NCBI GenBank assembly: GCA_020160915.1
Contig: JAIUPK010000008.1
Coordinates: forward strand, 1-64,000
Length of the DNA stretch: 64,000 nucleotides
Reading direction: 5' to 3'
Origin: Actinomycetota bacterium
GTDB lineage: Bacteria; Actinomycetota; Actinomycetes; Actinomycetales; Microbacteriaceae
Below the pieces are notes generated by a model, which had not been told where the DNA came from, made no database searches, and saw nothing but the letters and a program-made list of their open reading frames with translations. Shown here piece after piece: positions 21,457-30,387 of this stretch. Both the position numbers and the translations under genes were made by a program. Within the stretch, counting starts at the first letter, position 1. Each line of letters begins with the position of its first letter.

Positions 21457-22541
21457 GGCGCAATCCTACCGATCGACTCGAGCTGCCCGAGCGCGTCGAG
21501 GAAGAGGGTCGTCTCGGCATCGCTGCCGGCCGTCACCCGCAGGTGGTGCGGGATGCCCACCTCGCGGATGATGATGTCGCGCTCCAGGAGCGCCTCGAAG
21601 ACCGCGTGCGGATCGGCCACCCCACCGAAGAGCACGAAGTTGGCCGCGCTGGGCAGCGGCGTGTAGCCGAGTGCGGGCAGAGCGAGGATCATGCGGTCGC
21701 GCTGGTGCTTGATGTCCTCGACCATGGCGAGCATCTCCGGCGCATGGGCGAGGGCAGCGATCGCCGCCGCCTGGGTGAGGGCCGACAGGTGGTACGGCAG
21801 CCGCACCAAGCGCAGCGCATCCGTCACCGCGGGGTCGGCCGCGAGATAGCCCAGTCGCGCACCCGCGAAGGCAAACGCCTTGCTCATGGTGCGCGAGATG
21901 AGCAGGCGGGGGCGGCCTTCGAGCAGGGTGAGCGCGGTGTCACCGTCGGCGAACTCCGCATAGGCCTCGTCGACGAGCAGGATGCCCGAGGTCGCGTCGT
22001 ACGCCGCCTCGACGGTGTCCAGCCCGAGTGGTGTGCCGGTCGGGTTATTGGGTGAGCAGAGGAACACGACGTCCGGCTGTTCGCGTTCGATCGCCGCGAC
22101 GACGGTCTGCGGCGAGAGCTCATAGCCGTCATCACGCTCGGCGGTGACCCAGCGCGTGCCGGTGCCGCTCGCGATGATGGAGTGCATCGAGTAGGTGGGA
22201 GGGAAGCCGAGCACACTGCGGCCTGGCCCGCCGAACGCCTGCAGGGTCTGCTGCAGCACCTCGTTGGACCCGTTGGCGGCCCAGATGTTGTCGCGGGTCA
22301 AGCCATGCCCGAGGTAGTCGGCAAGGGAATCCCGAAGCTCGGTGAACTCGCGGTCGGGATACCGATTGACTCCCATGACCGCGCCGGCGAGAGCCATGAC
22401 GATGTCGGTGGCAACCGCCTCGGGAATGGCGTGAGTGTTCTCGTTGACATTGAGCTGCACCCGAACGTGCTTCTGCGGTGCACCGTAGGGCTCGAGACCA
22501 CGGAGGTCGTCGCGAATCGGCAGGTCGTCGAGGCTTGTCAC
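21453..22541 (-). CDS. hisC: Histidinol-phosphate aminotransferase
   Basis: A 362-residue PLP enzyme of fold type I. The N-terminus [11 protein letters not shown], the [11 protein letters not shown] motif, the [13 protein letters not shown] segment, the DEAYAEF motif and the PLP lysine in [18 protein letters not shown] are all present. It begins 44 bases after the LysM gene on the same strand, so SOS-induced read-through from that gene is possible. hisD, which precedes hisC in many actinobacteria, is not here. Confidence 0.95.
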   Translation of the reverse strand: MTSLDDLPIRDDLRGLEPYGAPQKHVRVQLNVNENTHAIPEAVATDIVMALAGAVMGVNRYPDREFTELRDSLADYLGHGLTRDNIWAANGSNEVLQQTLQAFGGPGRSVLGFPPTYSMHSIIASGTGTRWVTAERDDGYELSPQTVVAAIEREQPDVVFLCSPNNPTGTPLGLDTVEAAYDATSGILLVDEAYAEFADGDTALTLLEGRPRLLISRTMSKAFAFAGARLGYLAADPAVTDALRLVRLPYHLSALTQAAAIAALAHAPEMLAMVEDIKHQRDRMILALPALGYTPLPSAANFVLFGGVADPHAVFEALLERDIIIREVGIPHHLRVTAGSDAETTLFLDALGQLESIGRIAP

Positions 22542-22585
22542 CCGACAAGCCTAGGACGCTCCGGACCTCGCCCGATGCGCGGCAC

Positions 22586-22969
22586 CTACGGAGCGTAGGC
22601 GGCAGGAATCGCGAGCTCCTGGCCCGCGTAGACATCCGCCGACTCAAGCTGGTTGAGCTGCATGATCTCGCCGATCACGTCACGCGGGTCTGCCGCAGGC
22701 GCGATGCTCTCCGCGAGCTGCCAGAGTGTCTGCCCGGACTCGACCGTGACGTACTCGAAGCCGACGGATGAGCCCTCGAGCGACGCGGTCGCTCCCCCGC
22801 CGTTGAGGGCGAAGACGAGTGCCGCGATCACGAGTGGTGTGGCCGCGAGGAACGTGAGAACCGCGCGGCCACGCTTGGTCAGGCGCAGCTTCGGGGCGGA
22901 GGCGGGCACGGACTGTGCCGTGCGGGCCGGGGTGAATCCGTAGCCCGGTGCGATGACTGCTGTGCTCAT
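22586..22969 (-). CDS. LysM-domain membrane protein divergent from lexA (probable SOS cell-division inhibitor)
   Basis: The 127-residue protein has a basic cytoplasmic N-terminus, one transmembrane helix (FLAATPLVIAALVFALNGG, about 40-58) and an external LysM domain (VTVESGQTLWQLAESIA ... MQLNQLESADVYAGQELAIP). Its placement opposite lexA, with an SOS box over its -10, matches Bacillus YneA, M. tuberculosis Rv2719c and C. glutamicum DivS, which delay septation during DNA damage. The function here is inferred from that context. The longer upstream frame is a lexA shadow. Confidence 0.85.
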   Translation of the reverse strand: MSTAVIAPGYGFTPARTAQSVPASAPKLRLTKRGRAVLTFLAATPLVIAALVFALNGGGATASLEGSSVGFEYVTVESGQTLWQLAESIAPAADPRDVIGEIMQLNQLESADVYAGQELAIPAAYAP

Positions 22970-23010
22970 CGGTCGTCCTCTTCCTGTCGATCGTGCTGCC
23001 TGGCGGGGGT

Positions 23011-23048
23011 TTCGTATCCGGCGCTCGGCCGGGAGAGCCGGATACGAA
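23011..23048. repeat. Perfect 12-base inverted repeat in the LysM gene 5' leader
   Basis: TTCGTATCCGGC (23011-23022) and its exact complement (23037-23048) flank a 14-base GC-rich loop. It lies between the predicted LysM transcription start (about 23077) and its ATG (22969), so it would form a stable stem in the 5' untranslated RNA. No U-tract follows. Confidence 0.7.
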
Positions 23049-23081
23049 GTGTGGGGGAAGGTGCGTGTCGTACCTGTGTTC

Positions 23082-23095
23082 CGAACATACATTCG
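23082..23095. promoter_or_regulatory. LexA (SOS) box of the LysM gene
   Basis: CGAAC-ATAC-ATTCG matches the actinobacterial/Gram-positive SOS box CGAAC-N4-GTTCG at nine of ten defined positions. It overlaps the -10 of the LysM promoter. Confidence 0.8.
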
Positions 23096-23112
23096 ATCGC
23101 CCTTCTTTTCAA
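23084..23112 (-). promoter_or_regulatory. Promoter of the LysM gene
   Basis: On the minus strand TTGAAA (complement 23107-23112) and TATGTT (complement 23084-23089) are 17 bases apart. The SOS box covers the -10, giving tight LexA repression. Confidence 0.65.
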
Positions 23113-23154
23113 GAGGATCTTCGAACAAACCACCGACATTGCCTGCAACACACT

Positions 23155-23168
23155 CGAATAGGTGTTTG
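23155..23168. promoter_or_regulatory. LexA (SOS) box of lexA
   Basis: CGAAT-AGGT-GTTTG matches eight of ten positions of CGAAC-N4-GTTCG and overlaps the lexA -35 element, as expected for autorepression. Confidence 0.65.
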
Positions 23169-23194
23169 TCTTGGCCGCCCGGAACGGATACAGT
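23166..23194 (+). promoter_or_regulatory. lexA: Promoter of lexA
   Basis: TTGTCT (23166-23171) and TACAGT (23189-23194) are 17 bases apart; the start would fall near 23201, inside the second direct repeat. Confidence 0.55.
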
Positions 23195-23257
23195 TTCGAA
23201 TGAGCCACCGACATTGGCACGCGAGTGACCGACGTCGGCCTGACGAATCGAGGAATC

Positions 23258-23959
23258 ATGGACGACGCGATTGATGACGCCACCGCGGCAGCCGAGCGCC
23301 CGGCGACCCGCCGTCGCACCAGCCTGAGCGACAAGCAGCTGGCGATCCTCGATGTCATCCAGCGCTCCGTGTCCGCCCGCGGCTATCCGCCGAGCATGCG
23401 CGAGATCGGCGACGCCGTCGGGCTCTCCTCCCTGTCGAGCGTGACCCACCAGCTCAACCAGCTCGAACTCAGCGGTTACCTGCGTCGCGACCCCAACCGG
23501 CCGCGCGCCATGGAGGTGCTCATCGACCTGCCCTCCCTCGAGGGTGCGGATGCCACGGCCGAGAGCACTTCGCCGGCGGTGGGTGACGCCGTGATGGTGC
23601 CGCTCGTGGGTCGCATCGCGGCGGGCATCCCGATCACCGCCGACCAGCAGGTGGACGAGGTGTTCCCGCTCCCCCGGCAACTGACCGGCAAGGGCGAGCT
23701 GTTCATGCTCAAGGTCGTGGGCGAGTCGATGATCGACGCCGCCATCTGCGACGGCGACTGGGTCGTCGTGCGCCAGCAGCAGACCGCGGAGAACGGCGAC
23801 ATCGTGGCGGCCATGCTCGACAACGAGGCGACAGTCAAGGTGTTCCGTCAGCGGGACGGCCACACCTGGCTGCTGCCGCGCAACTCCAACTTCGAGCCGA
23901 TCCTCGGCGACCACGCCGTCGTGCTCGGCAAGGTCGTCACGGTACTGCGCGCACTGTAG
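23258..23959 (+). CDS. lexA: SOS repressor LexA
   Basis: LexA represses DNA-damage genes and cleaves itself when RecA is activated. The 233-residue protein has an N-terminal winged helix ([14 protein letters not shown] ... [24 protein letters not shown]), a cleavage site Ala122-Gly123 in GRIAAGIP, and the Ser157/Lys194 dyad (GESMIDA and VKVF). ATG 23258 with GAGGA just upstream is preferred to a GTG 33 bases earlier that lacks a ribosome-binding site. SOS boxes for lexA and the divergent LysM gene lie upstream. Confidence 0.97.
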   Translation: MDDAIDDATAAAERPATRRRTSLSDKQLAILDVIQRSVSARGYPPSMREIGDAVGLSSLSSVTHQLNQLELSGYLRRDPNRPRAMEVLIDLPSLEGADATAESTSPAVGDAVMVPLVGRIAAGIPITADQQVDEVFPLPRQLTGKGELFMLKVVGESMIDAAICDGDWVVVRQQQTAENGDIVAAMLDNEATVKVFRQRDGHTWLLPRNSNFEPILGDHAVVLGKVVTVLRAL

Positions 23960-24006
23960 GGCGTCACATAAGACAGCGCCCGACAGCGCGCAGCTAGGCT
24001 GATCGG

Positions 24007-27000
24007 GTGGCATCGAGTGTGAGTTCCCCGTCGATCGCCGACCTGAGCGGCATCCCCCGGCCGGCGCGATCCGAAGCACTGATGCAGACCCTCAGGCAGC
24101 GTGTCGTCATCGCCGACGGTGCGATGGGCACGATGCTGCAGGACGCCGGTCCCACGATGGACGACTTCCAGCAGCACGAGGGGTGCAACGAGGTCCTCAA
24201 CGTGTCGCGCCCCGACATCGTCGAGACGATCCATCACGCCTACCTCGACACGGGCATCGACGCCATCGAGACGAACACGTTCGGATCGAACTGGTCGAAC
24301 CTCTCCGACTACGGCATCGAGGACCGCATCGAGGAGCTCTCACGAGCTGGCGCGGAGATCGCGCGGCGTTCGGTCGAGACCTACGAGGCCCGTGATGGCC
24401 GGATGCGCTGGGTACTCGGCTCGATCGGCCCCGGTACCAAGCTCCCCAGCCTCGGCCACACCACCTACGACAACCTCAAGGTGACCTTCGGCGAGCAGGC
24501 CAAGGGACTCATCCTCGGCGGTTCCGACGCGCTCATGATCGAGACCTCGCAGGACCTGCTGCAGACGAAGGCGGCGGTCAACGGGTGCAAGCTCGCGATG
24601 GTCGAGACGGGCATCCGTCTGCCGATCTTCGTGGAGGTGACCGTCGAGACCACGGGCACGATGCTCATGGGCAGCGAGATCGCGGCCGCCCTCACGACTC
24701 TCGAGCCCCTCGGCATCGACATGATCGGCCTGAACTGCGCGACCGGTCCGGACGAGATGAGCGAGCACCTGCGCCACCTGTCGAAGTCCGCCCACATCCC
24801 GGTGATGTGCATGCCCAACGCGGGCCTGCCCGTGCTCGGGCCCAACGGTGCCAGCTACCCACTCACGCCCGATGAACTGGCGACGGCGCACGAGCAGTTC
24901 GTGAAGGAGTTCGGACTGGGCCTCGTGGGCGGATGCTGCGGCACGACGCCCGAGCACCTGAAGGCCGTCGTCGACCGCATCGGTGGCACACGCGCTCTCA
25001 CGAGAACGATCGAGGAGGACAGCGGCGTCGCGAGTCTGTACCAGCACGTGCCGTTCACCCAGGATTCGTCGTATCTTGCGATCGGTGAGCGCACCAACGC
25101 GAACGGCTCGCTCGCCTTCCGCGCGGCGATGCTCGAAGAGCGCTGGGATGACTGCGTCGACATCGCCCGAAGCCAGGTGCGCGAGGGCGCCAACCTGCTC
25201 GACGTCTGCATCGACTACGTCGGCCGTGACGGCGTCGCCGACATGCGTGAGATCGTGTCGCGGCTCGCCAGCGCCTCCACCCTTCCCCTCGTCGTCGACT
25301 CGACCGAACCGGCCGTGCTTCAGGCCGGAATGGAGCTCATCGGCGGTCGGCCGGTGGTCAACTCCGTGAACTTCGAGGATGGCGACGGCCCGCAGTCACG
25401 GTTCGGCCGCATCATGCCGCTCGTCAAGGAGCACGGCGCCGCGGTGATCGCCCTCACGATCGACGAGGAGGGTCAGGCCCGCACGGCCGAGCACAAGGTG
25501 CGCATCGCGTCCCGGCTCGTCGACTCCCTCGTGGGTGAGTGGGGCATGCGGGTCGACGACATCATCGTGGATGCGCTGACCTTTCCCATCGCGACGGGGC
25601 AGGAAGAGACCCGCCGCGACGCGATCGAGACCATCGAGGCGATCCGGCAGATCACCGCCAAGTATCCGGGCATCCACACCACTCTCGGTGTGTCGAACGT
25701 CTCGTTCGGTCTGAATCCCGCGGCCCGATCGGTGCTCAACTCCGTGTTCCTCCACGAGGCGGTCGAGGCCGGGCTGGATTCGGCCATCATCAATGCGGCG
25801 AAGATCGTGCCGCTGGCATCCGTGCCGGACGATCGTCGCAAGGTCGCGCTCGACCTGGTGTGGGACAAGCGCGAGTACGACGCCGACGGCACCGTCACCT
25901 ACGACCCGCTGTCCGCAATGCTCGACCTGTTCGACGGGGTCGACTCCGCGGCGCTCAAGGACCAGCGTGCCGCCGAGCTTGCCGCGCTGCCGGTGGGCCA
26001 GCGGCTCGAACGCCGGATCATCGACGGCGAGGCGAAGGGCCTCGAAGCTGACCTCGACCTTGCCCGCGCCGATGGCATGAGCGCGCTGGCGATCATCAAC
26101 GATCACCTGCTGGCCGGCATGCAGGTCGTCGGGCAGCGCTTCGGCAGCGGCGAGATGCAACTGCCGTTCGTGCTGCAGTCGGCCGAGGTGATGAAGGCGG
26201 CCGTGGCCCTCCTCGAACCTCACATGGAGAAGTCGGACGCCGCGGGCAAGGGCACGATGGTCATCGGCACCGTGCGCGGGGATGTGCACGACATCGGCAA
26301 GAATCTGGTCGACATCATCCTCACCAACAACGGCTACGACGTCATCAACATCGGCATCAAGCAGCCGCTGAGCGAGTTCATCCGCGCGGCCGAGGAGCAC
26401 AACGCCGACGTGATCGGAATGAGCGGCCTGCTCGTGAAGTCGACCGTGGTCATGAAGGAGAACCTCCAGGAGCTCTCGGCGCGCGGACTCGGCACGCGAT
26501 GGCCGATCCTGTTGGGAGGTGCCGCGCTGACCCGCACCTACGTGGAGGACGACCTCGCGTCGATCTTCGACGGCGAGGTGCGCTACGCGAGGGATGCCTT
26601 CGAGGGTCTCGCACTCATGGAGCCACTCGTGGCGATCGCCCGCGGGGCCGCACGCGACTCGGTGGGCCTCCCGCCGCTCAAGAAGCGCATCCACGCCCGC
26701 ACCACCATCGACGTGACCGAGCCCGAGAACATGCCGCAGCGATCGGATGTCGCGACCGACAACCCGATCCCCGCCCCGCCGTTCTGGGGCACCCGGATCG
26801 TCAAGGGCATCGCACTCGCCGACTACGCGGCCTTCCTCGACGAACGCGCCACCTTCATGGGCCAGTGGGGCCTCAAGCCGAGCCGCGCCGAGGACGGCGC
26901 GAGCTACGAGGAACTCGTGCAGACCGAGGGTCGGCCGCGCCTGCGCTACTGGCTGGATCGCATCCTCGCCGAGGGCATGATCGACGCCTCGGTCGACTAC

Positions 27001-27627
27001 GGGTACTTCCCCGCCTACTCCGAGGGCGACGACCTGGTCATCCTGCACCATGGCGACGACCCCACCGGCATCCTCGGCACCCCGGGAATGCTCGCTCCCG
27101 ATGGAGGCTCGGGCGGGTCGATCGGCACCGAACGCCTGCGCTTCAGCTTCCCGCGCCAGCGGCGCGACCGGCACCTGTGCCTGGCCGACTACGTGCGCTC
27201 ACGTGAGTCGGGGCAGGTCGACGTGGTCGCCCTACAGCTCGTGACCGCTGGCTCGGCCGTCGACGCCTTCACCGCCCAGATGTTCGCCGAGAACAAGTAC
27301 CGCGACTACCTGGAACTCAACGGACTCACGATGCAGCTCACCGAGGCACTCGCCGAGTACTGGCATTCGCGGGTGCGTGCCGAACTCGGCTTCGCCGCCG
27401 AGGATCCGAGCGACATCGCCGGCATGTTCAAGCTCAACTACCGCGGGGCGCGTTTCTCCCTCGGTTACCCGGCCTGCCCCGACATGGAGGATCGCCGCAA
27501 GGTGGTCGAGCTGCTCAAGCCCGAGCGGATGGGCGTTGAGCTGTCTGAGGAGCTTCAGCTTCATCCCGAGCAGTCGACAGATGCGTTCGTGTTCCACCAC
27601 CCCGAGGCACGGTACTTCTCGGTGTAG
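24007..27627 (+). CDS. metH: Cobalamin-dependent methionine synthase
   Basis: The 1206-residue enzyme methylates homocysteine using methyltetrahydrofolate and a cobalamin cofactor. Modules in order: homocysteine domain with zinc ligands Cys244, Cys310 and Cys311 (GLNCATG, GGCCGTTP); pterin-binding barrel (about 350-620, YLAIGERTNANGS); B12 cap and Rossmann domains with the lower-ligand motif DVHDIGKN (His761) and SGLLVKSTVVMKENL; and the C-terminal AdoMet reactivation domain (LEPERMGV-like KPERMGVELSEE near the end). GTG start 47 bases after lexA; no riboswitch fits in that gap. It faces the metF/ECF operon, and its 3' end overlaps the last gene of that operon. Confidence 0.97.
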   Translation: MASSVSSPSIADLSGIPRPARSEALMQTLRQRVVIADGAMGTMLQDAGPTMDDFQQHEGCNEVLNVSRPDIVETIHHAYLDTGIDAIETNTFGSNWSNLSDYGIEDRIEELSRAGAEIARRSVETYEARDGRMRWVLGSIGPGTKLPSLGHTTYDNLKVTFGEQAKGLILGGSDALMIETSQDLLQTKAAVNGCKLAMVETGIRLPIFVEVTVETTGTMLMGSEIAAALTTLEPLGIDMIGLNCATGPDEMSEHLRHLSKSAHIPVMCMPNAGLPVLGPNGASYPLTPDELATAHEQFVKEFGLGLVGGCCGTTPEHLKAVVDRIGGTRALTRTIEEDSGVASLYQHVPFTQDSSYLAIGERTNANGSLAFRAAMLEERWDDCVDIARSQVREGANLLDVCIDYVGRDGVADMREIVSRLASASTLPLVVDSTEPAVLQAGMELIGGRPVVNSVNFEDGDGPQSRFGRIMPLVKEHGAAVIALTIDEEGQARTAEHKVRIASRLVDSLVGEWGMRVDDIIVDALTFPIATGQEETRRDAIETIEAIRQITAKYPGIHTTLGVSNVSFGLNPAARSVLNSVFLHEAVEAGLDSAIINAAKIVPLASVPDDRRKVALDLVWDKREYDADGTVTYDPLSAMLDLFDGVDSAALKDQRAAELAALPVGQRLERRIIDGEAKGLEADLDLARADGMSALAIINDHLLAGMQVVGQRFGSGEMQLPFVLQSAEVMKAAVALLEPHMEKSDAAGKGTMVIGTVRGDVHDIGKNLVDIILTNNGYDVINIGIKQPLSEFIRAAEEHNADVIGMSGLLVKSTVVMKENLQELSARGLGTRWPILLGGAALTRTYVEDDLASIFDGEVRYARDAFEGLALMEPLVAIARGAARDSVGLPPLKKRIHARTTIDVTEPENMPQRSDVATDNPIPAPPFWGTRIVKGIALADYAAFLDERATFMGQWGLKPSRAEDGASYEELVQTEGRPRLRYWLDRILAEGMIDASVDYGYFPAYSEGDDLVILHHGDDPTGILGTPGMLAPDGGSGGSIGTERLRFSFPRQRRDRHLCLADYVRSRESGQVDVVALQLVTAGSAVDAFTAQMFAENKYRDYLELNGLTMQLTEALAEYWHSRVRAELGFAAEDPSDIAGMFKLNYRGARFSLGYPACPDMEDRRKVVELLKPERMGVELSEELQLHPEQSTDAFVFHHPEARYFSV

Positions 27628-28447
27628 CCCCGGGTGCTCGCCGATGCCGCGCACTACCGATCCGCGCGCGCCGCAGCGCCGCCAGCGCCGCAGGTCCGAC
27701 CAGCAGGATGCCCACCGCGGTCGTCACCGCGCGCACCGTGTCCCAGGTGAGGGTAGATGTCACGAGCGAGTACAGGCCGAACGAGGCCAGATTCTGGCCG
27801 AGCGGCGCGCCTGCGGAGTACGAGATGTCCGACCCGGCGCCCACGGCGAACGGCCAGAACCACAGGTTCATGATGAGTCCGAAGGCATACGAGGCGAGGA
27901 TGCCGTACCCCGCGAGCATGAGCACCTCCAGCCACATTGCAGTGCGCTGCGATCGCGCGGTGATGCGCGGCAGCAGCCCCGCGCCGGCGGCGACCCAGCC
28001 GCAGGCGAAGATCTGGAAGGGCGTCCACGGTCCGATGCCGCCCCAGAGCACCGACGAGAGCGAGATCACGAGCATCCCCAACAGGAAGCCGAACCGCGCA
28101 CCGAATGCTCGGCCAGCGAGGATGAGGACGATGAACACGGCCTCGAGGCCGCCGACACCGGTACCGGCGATCCGTACGGCGGCGCCCACGGCGGTGAGCA
28201 TCCCCAGCAGCGCCACGGTCGTGGCGCTGTGCATCTGACGGTCCACGGTCAGGGTGAGCGCGACAACCGCAATGGGCACCAGCGCGAGGGCGAGCACGGG
28301 AACGGCCGCCTGGGCATCCTTCGGCACCGCGGTGGCGACGAGCGGCCAGAGGAACCCGGCCAGAGCGAACAGGCTGGCGATCAACAGGGTCACTCGCGAG
28401 CTGACGTCGCGACGCGCGCCGGCAGGGGCGGGGACTCGGGATGTCAC
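27515..28447 (-). CDS. ECF transporter S component (candidate cobalamin-binding membrane protein)
   Basis: The 310-residue protein begins at GTG 28447, overlapping the fused ECF gene stop (GTGA). Six or more hydrophobic segments are visible. GLEAVFIVLILAGRAFGARFGFLLGM and GGIGPWTPFQIFACGWVAAGAGLLP resemble the S components of actinobacterial ECF importers proposed for cobalamin. Membrane sequence ends near residue 262; the last ~48 residues are Arg/Pro-rich and are read antisense to the metH 3' end (113-base overlap), so an ancestral stop may have been lost. Substrate is inferred from neighbours metH and metF. Confidence 0.8.
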   Translation of the reverse strand: MTSRVPAPAGARRDVSSRVTLLIASLFALAGFLWPLVATAVPKDAQAAVPVLALALVPIAVVALTLTVDRQMHSATTVALLGMLTAVGAAVRIAGTGVGGLEAVFIVLILAGRAFGARFGFLLGMLVISLSSVLWGGIGPWTPFQIFACGWVAAGAGLLPRITARSQRTAMWLEVLMLAGYGILASYAFGLIMNLWFWPFAVGAGSDISYSAGAPLGQNLASFGLYSLVTSTLTWDTVRAVTTAVGILLVGPAALAALRRARIGSARHRRAPGATPRSTVPRGGGTRTHLSTARDEAEAPQTAQRPSARA

Positions 28448-30387
28448 GAGGTCACCGTCACGGGCTCGATGCGGCCGGCCGCCATCCTGATCGTGCGCGT
28501 CGAGTAGGTCGCGGCGAAGTCCTCGTCGTGCGTCGCCATCAGTACTGCGGCTCCCCGGGTCGCGGCCGCGACCATCGCGCGGCCGACGAGGGCGCGAGCC
28601 GCGGCATCCAGCCCCCGGCTCGGCTCGTCGATCAGAAGCACGCGAGGGCGAGCCGTCAACTGGATCGCGAGCGCGAGGCAGAGCCGCTCCCCCGCCGACA
28701 GGTCGCGAGGGTGTCGCGACGCGAGATCGCTCGCGCGATCCGGGTCGGCGTCGAGAAGTTCGGCGAAGAGCTGCGCCGTCGTGCCCGTGGTGGTGCGCCG
28801 GTCCGCACGACGGCACTCCGCCTCGACGGAGGTGGAGAAGAACAGATCGTCGAACTGCTCGGGCACCAGGGCGACGTAGCTCGGGCGTTCGCGCCGACCT
28901 ACGGCGTGGACATCACACCCATCGACGAAGACGGCACCGCGCTGGGTGGGCAGGGCAGTGGCCAGCAGCAGGCTGCTCTTACCCGCTCCGTTGCGGCCGC
29001 GCAGAGCGACCACCTCGCCACCGCACAGGTGCAGGTTGGCACCGGCCACGGCGACGACATCACCGTGGGTGACTGTCAGGTCCCGGATCTCGGCGATGGG
29101 CGCCGCGCCGACGGGCGGAGGCCGGTGGTGGGCCGGGCGCGCCTGTGACCGGTCGGAGTTGAGTCGGCCAAGCTCGGCGCCGTTGCGCCGGATGAGGGTG
29201 CCGTCGCCCACCTCGAGCCAGACATCCGCTCGGGTTCCCCACCCGTGGATGGCATGCTCGGCGACAACAACTGCGACTCCGGCCTGGTGTGCGAGTTCAT
29301 CGAGAAGTGCGATCACTGTCGCGCGCGCCGAGTCATCCAGATCGGCGAGCGGCTCGTCGACGAGCAGCAGAACCGGATGCTCGATGAGCGCGGCACCGAT
29401 CGCCACCAGGCACGCCTCCCCGGCGGACAGGGCCGCTGTCGAGCGCTCCAGCAGATGCTGGATGCCCAGCCTCCGCGCCGTCTCCTCCACTCTCGCCGTG
29501 ACGATGATGGCGGCCACGCCCCGGTTGGCCAGTGCGAAGCCGAGCTCCTCCCGCACGGTCGCGGCGACGAACGACAGCCGAACTGACTGTGCAACGACCC
29601 CGACGAAGCCCGCGGTCTCCCGCGGCGGAATGAGCGCGCGGCTAACCCCGGCCACCTCGACAATCCCCTGCTGCTCTCCCCCTGCCACGTGCTGGAACAG
29701 ACCGCTCAGCGCGTCGAGGATGGTCGACTTGCCCGAACCGGTGGCTCCCGTGACGACGGTGAGGGTGCCGGGTGCGACGTCGAAGTCGACATCGACGAGG
29801 CTCCACGATCCGTCGTAACCGAGACTGGCACTGTGCACGGTCGCGGGCCGCTCACAATCCGGCTCCGCCCGGCGAGTGGCGGCAAAGCCGCGCACCTCCA
29901 TGGCCGATCCCAGAGCGATGGCTCGCTCCACGCTCTGCTCCAGCACGGGCACCAGAAGGGATGCCGCTGACCGCTCGCCGCGGAGGCGGCGGGCAGTGCG
30001 CACTCGCGCCACCGAGCCCACCAGTGCCGGAACCGCGGCCCACGCGACGACGAGCGCACGGGAGACCGTGCGCACCGGCCCGCGAACCGCGCCACGCGCG
30101 GCCAGGGTGCGCAGATCGAAGACCACGGCGAGCAGACCGAACGCCAGCACCACGAGGGCAAAGGGAACGGCGCCCCAAGCGATCAGGGCGACACCGCCCG
30201 AGGTCACCGGGCCGAGCAGCGTGATGTGCTCGAAGGGACCCGACAGCCGCAGCCGGGGCAGGTCGACCAGCAGCATCCCGGGGCCGTCGGCGCCACCGAA
30301 CACGATGCGGTACAGCACCCGGACCACGACGAACCCGACCGCGACCAGGATCGCGGTTCGCAGGGCGGCAAGCCGGGTCAGACGCAT
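28444..30387 (-). CDS. Fused ECF transporter: membrane (T) domain plus two ATPase domains
   Basis: This 647-residue protein combines all energising parts of an energy-coupling-factor importer. Residues 1-135 form hydrophobic segments of an EcfT-like domain, followed by the coupling motif AMEVRGFAA (about 162-170). ATPase 1 has Walker A GATGSGKST (214-222), signature LSAGEA and Walker B LLLVDEPLADLD; ATPase 2, from about residue 460, has GRNGAGKSS, LSAGERLCLALA and VLLIDEPSRGLD. The ATG at 30387 is taken because it overlaps the lipoprotein stop (TGATG) and begins the hydrophobic domain. Three-domain fusions are known but not the usual arrangement of separate T, A and A' genes. Confidence 0.88.
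   Translation of the reverse strand: MRLTRLAALRTAILVAVGFVVVRVLYRIVFGGADGPGMLLVDLPRLRLSGPFEHITLLGPVTSGGVALIAWGAVPFALVVLAFGLLAVVFDLRTLAARGAVRGPVRTVSRALVVAWAAVPALVGSVARVRTARRLRGERSAASLLVPVLEQSVERAIALGSAMEVRGFAATRRAEPDCERPATVHSASLGYDGSWSLVDVDFDVAPGTLTVVTGATGSGKSTILDALSGLFQHVAGGEQQGIVEVAGVSRALIPPRETAGFVGVVAQSVRLSFVAATVREELGFALANRGVAAIIVTARVEETARRLGIQHLLERSTAALSAGEACLVAIGAALIEHPVLLLVDEPLADLDDSARATVIALLDELAHQAGVAVVVAEHAIHGWGTRADVWLEVGDGTLIRRNGAELGRLNSDRSQARPAHHRPPPVGAAPIAEIRDLTVTHGDVVAVAGANLHLCGGEVVALRGRNGAGKSSLLLATALPTQRGAVFVDGCDVHAVGRRERPSYVALVPEQFDDLFFSTSVEAECRRADRRTTTGTTAQLFAELLDADPDRASDLASRHPRDLSAGERLCLALAIQLTARPRVLLIDEPSRGLDAAARALVGRAMVAAATRGAAVLMATHDEDFAATYSTRTIRMAAGRIEPVTVTS

Larger units (their letters stand above)
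23120..23218 (+). repeat. Pair of 24-base direct repeats in the lexA regulatory region
   Basis: 23120-23143 and 23195-23218 both read TTCGAA followed after four bases by CCACCGACATTG; 20 of 24 positions agree and the copies begin 75 bases apart. Each starts with an SOS half-site. The second copy lies between the lexA -10 and its start codon. Confidence 0.7.

Noticed and set aside
23960..24006. Cobalamin or SAM riboswitch before metH
   Set aside because: Only 47 bases separate lexA and metH; too short for either and no B12-box-like sequence was seen.
25396..27174. 592-codon minus-strand ORF opposite metH
   Set aside because: Antisense shadow of metH, His/Arg/Asp-rich with no recognizable fold.
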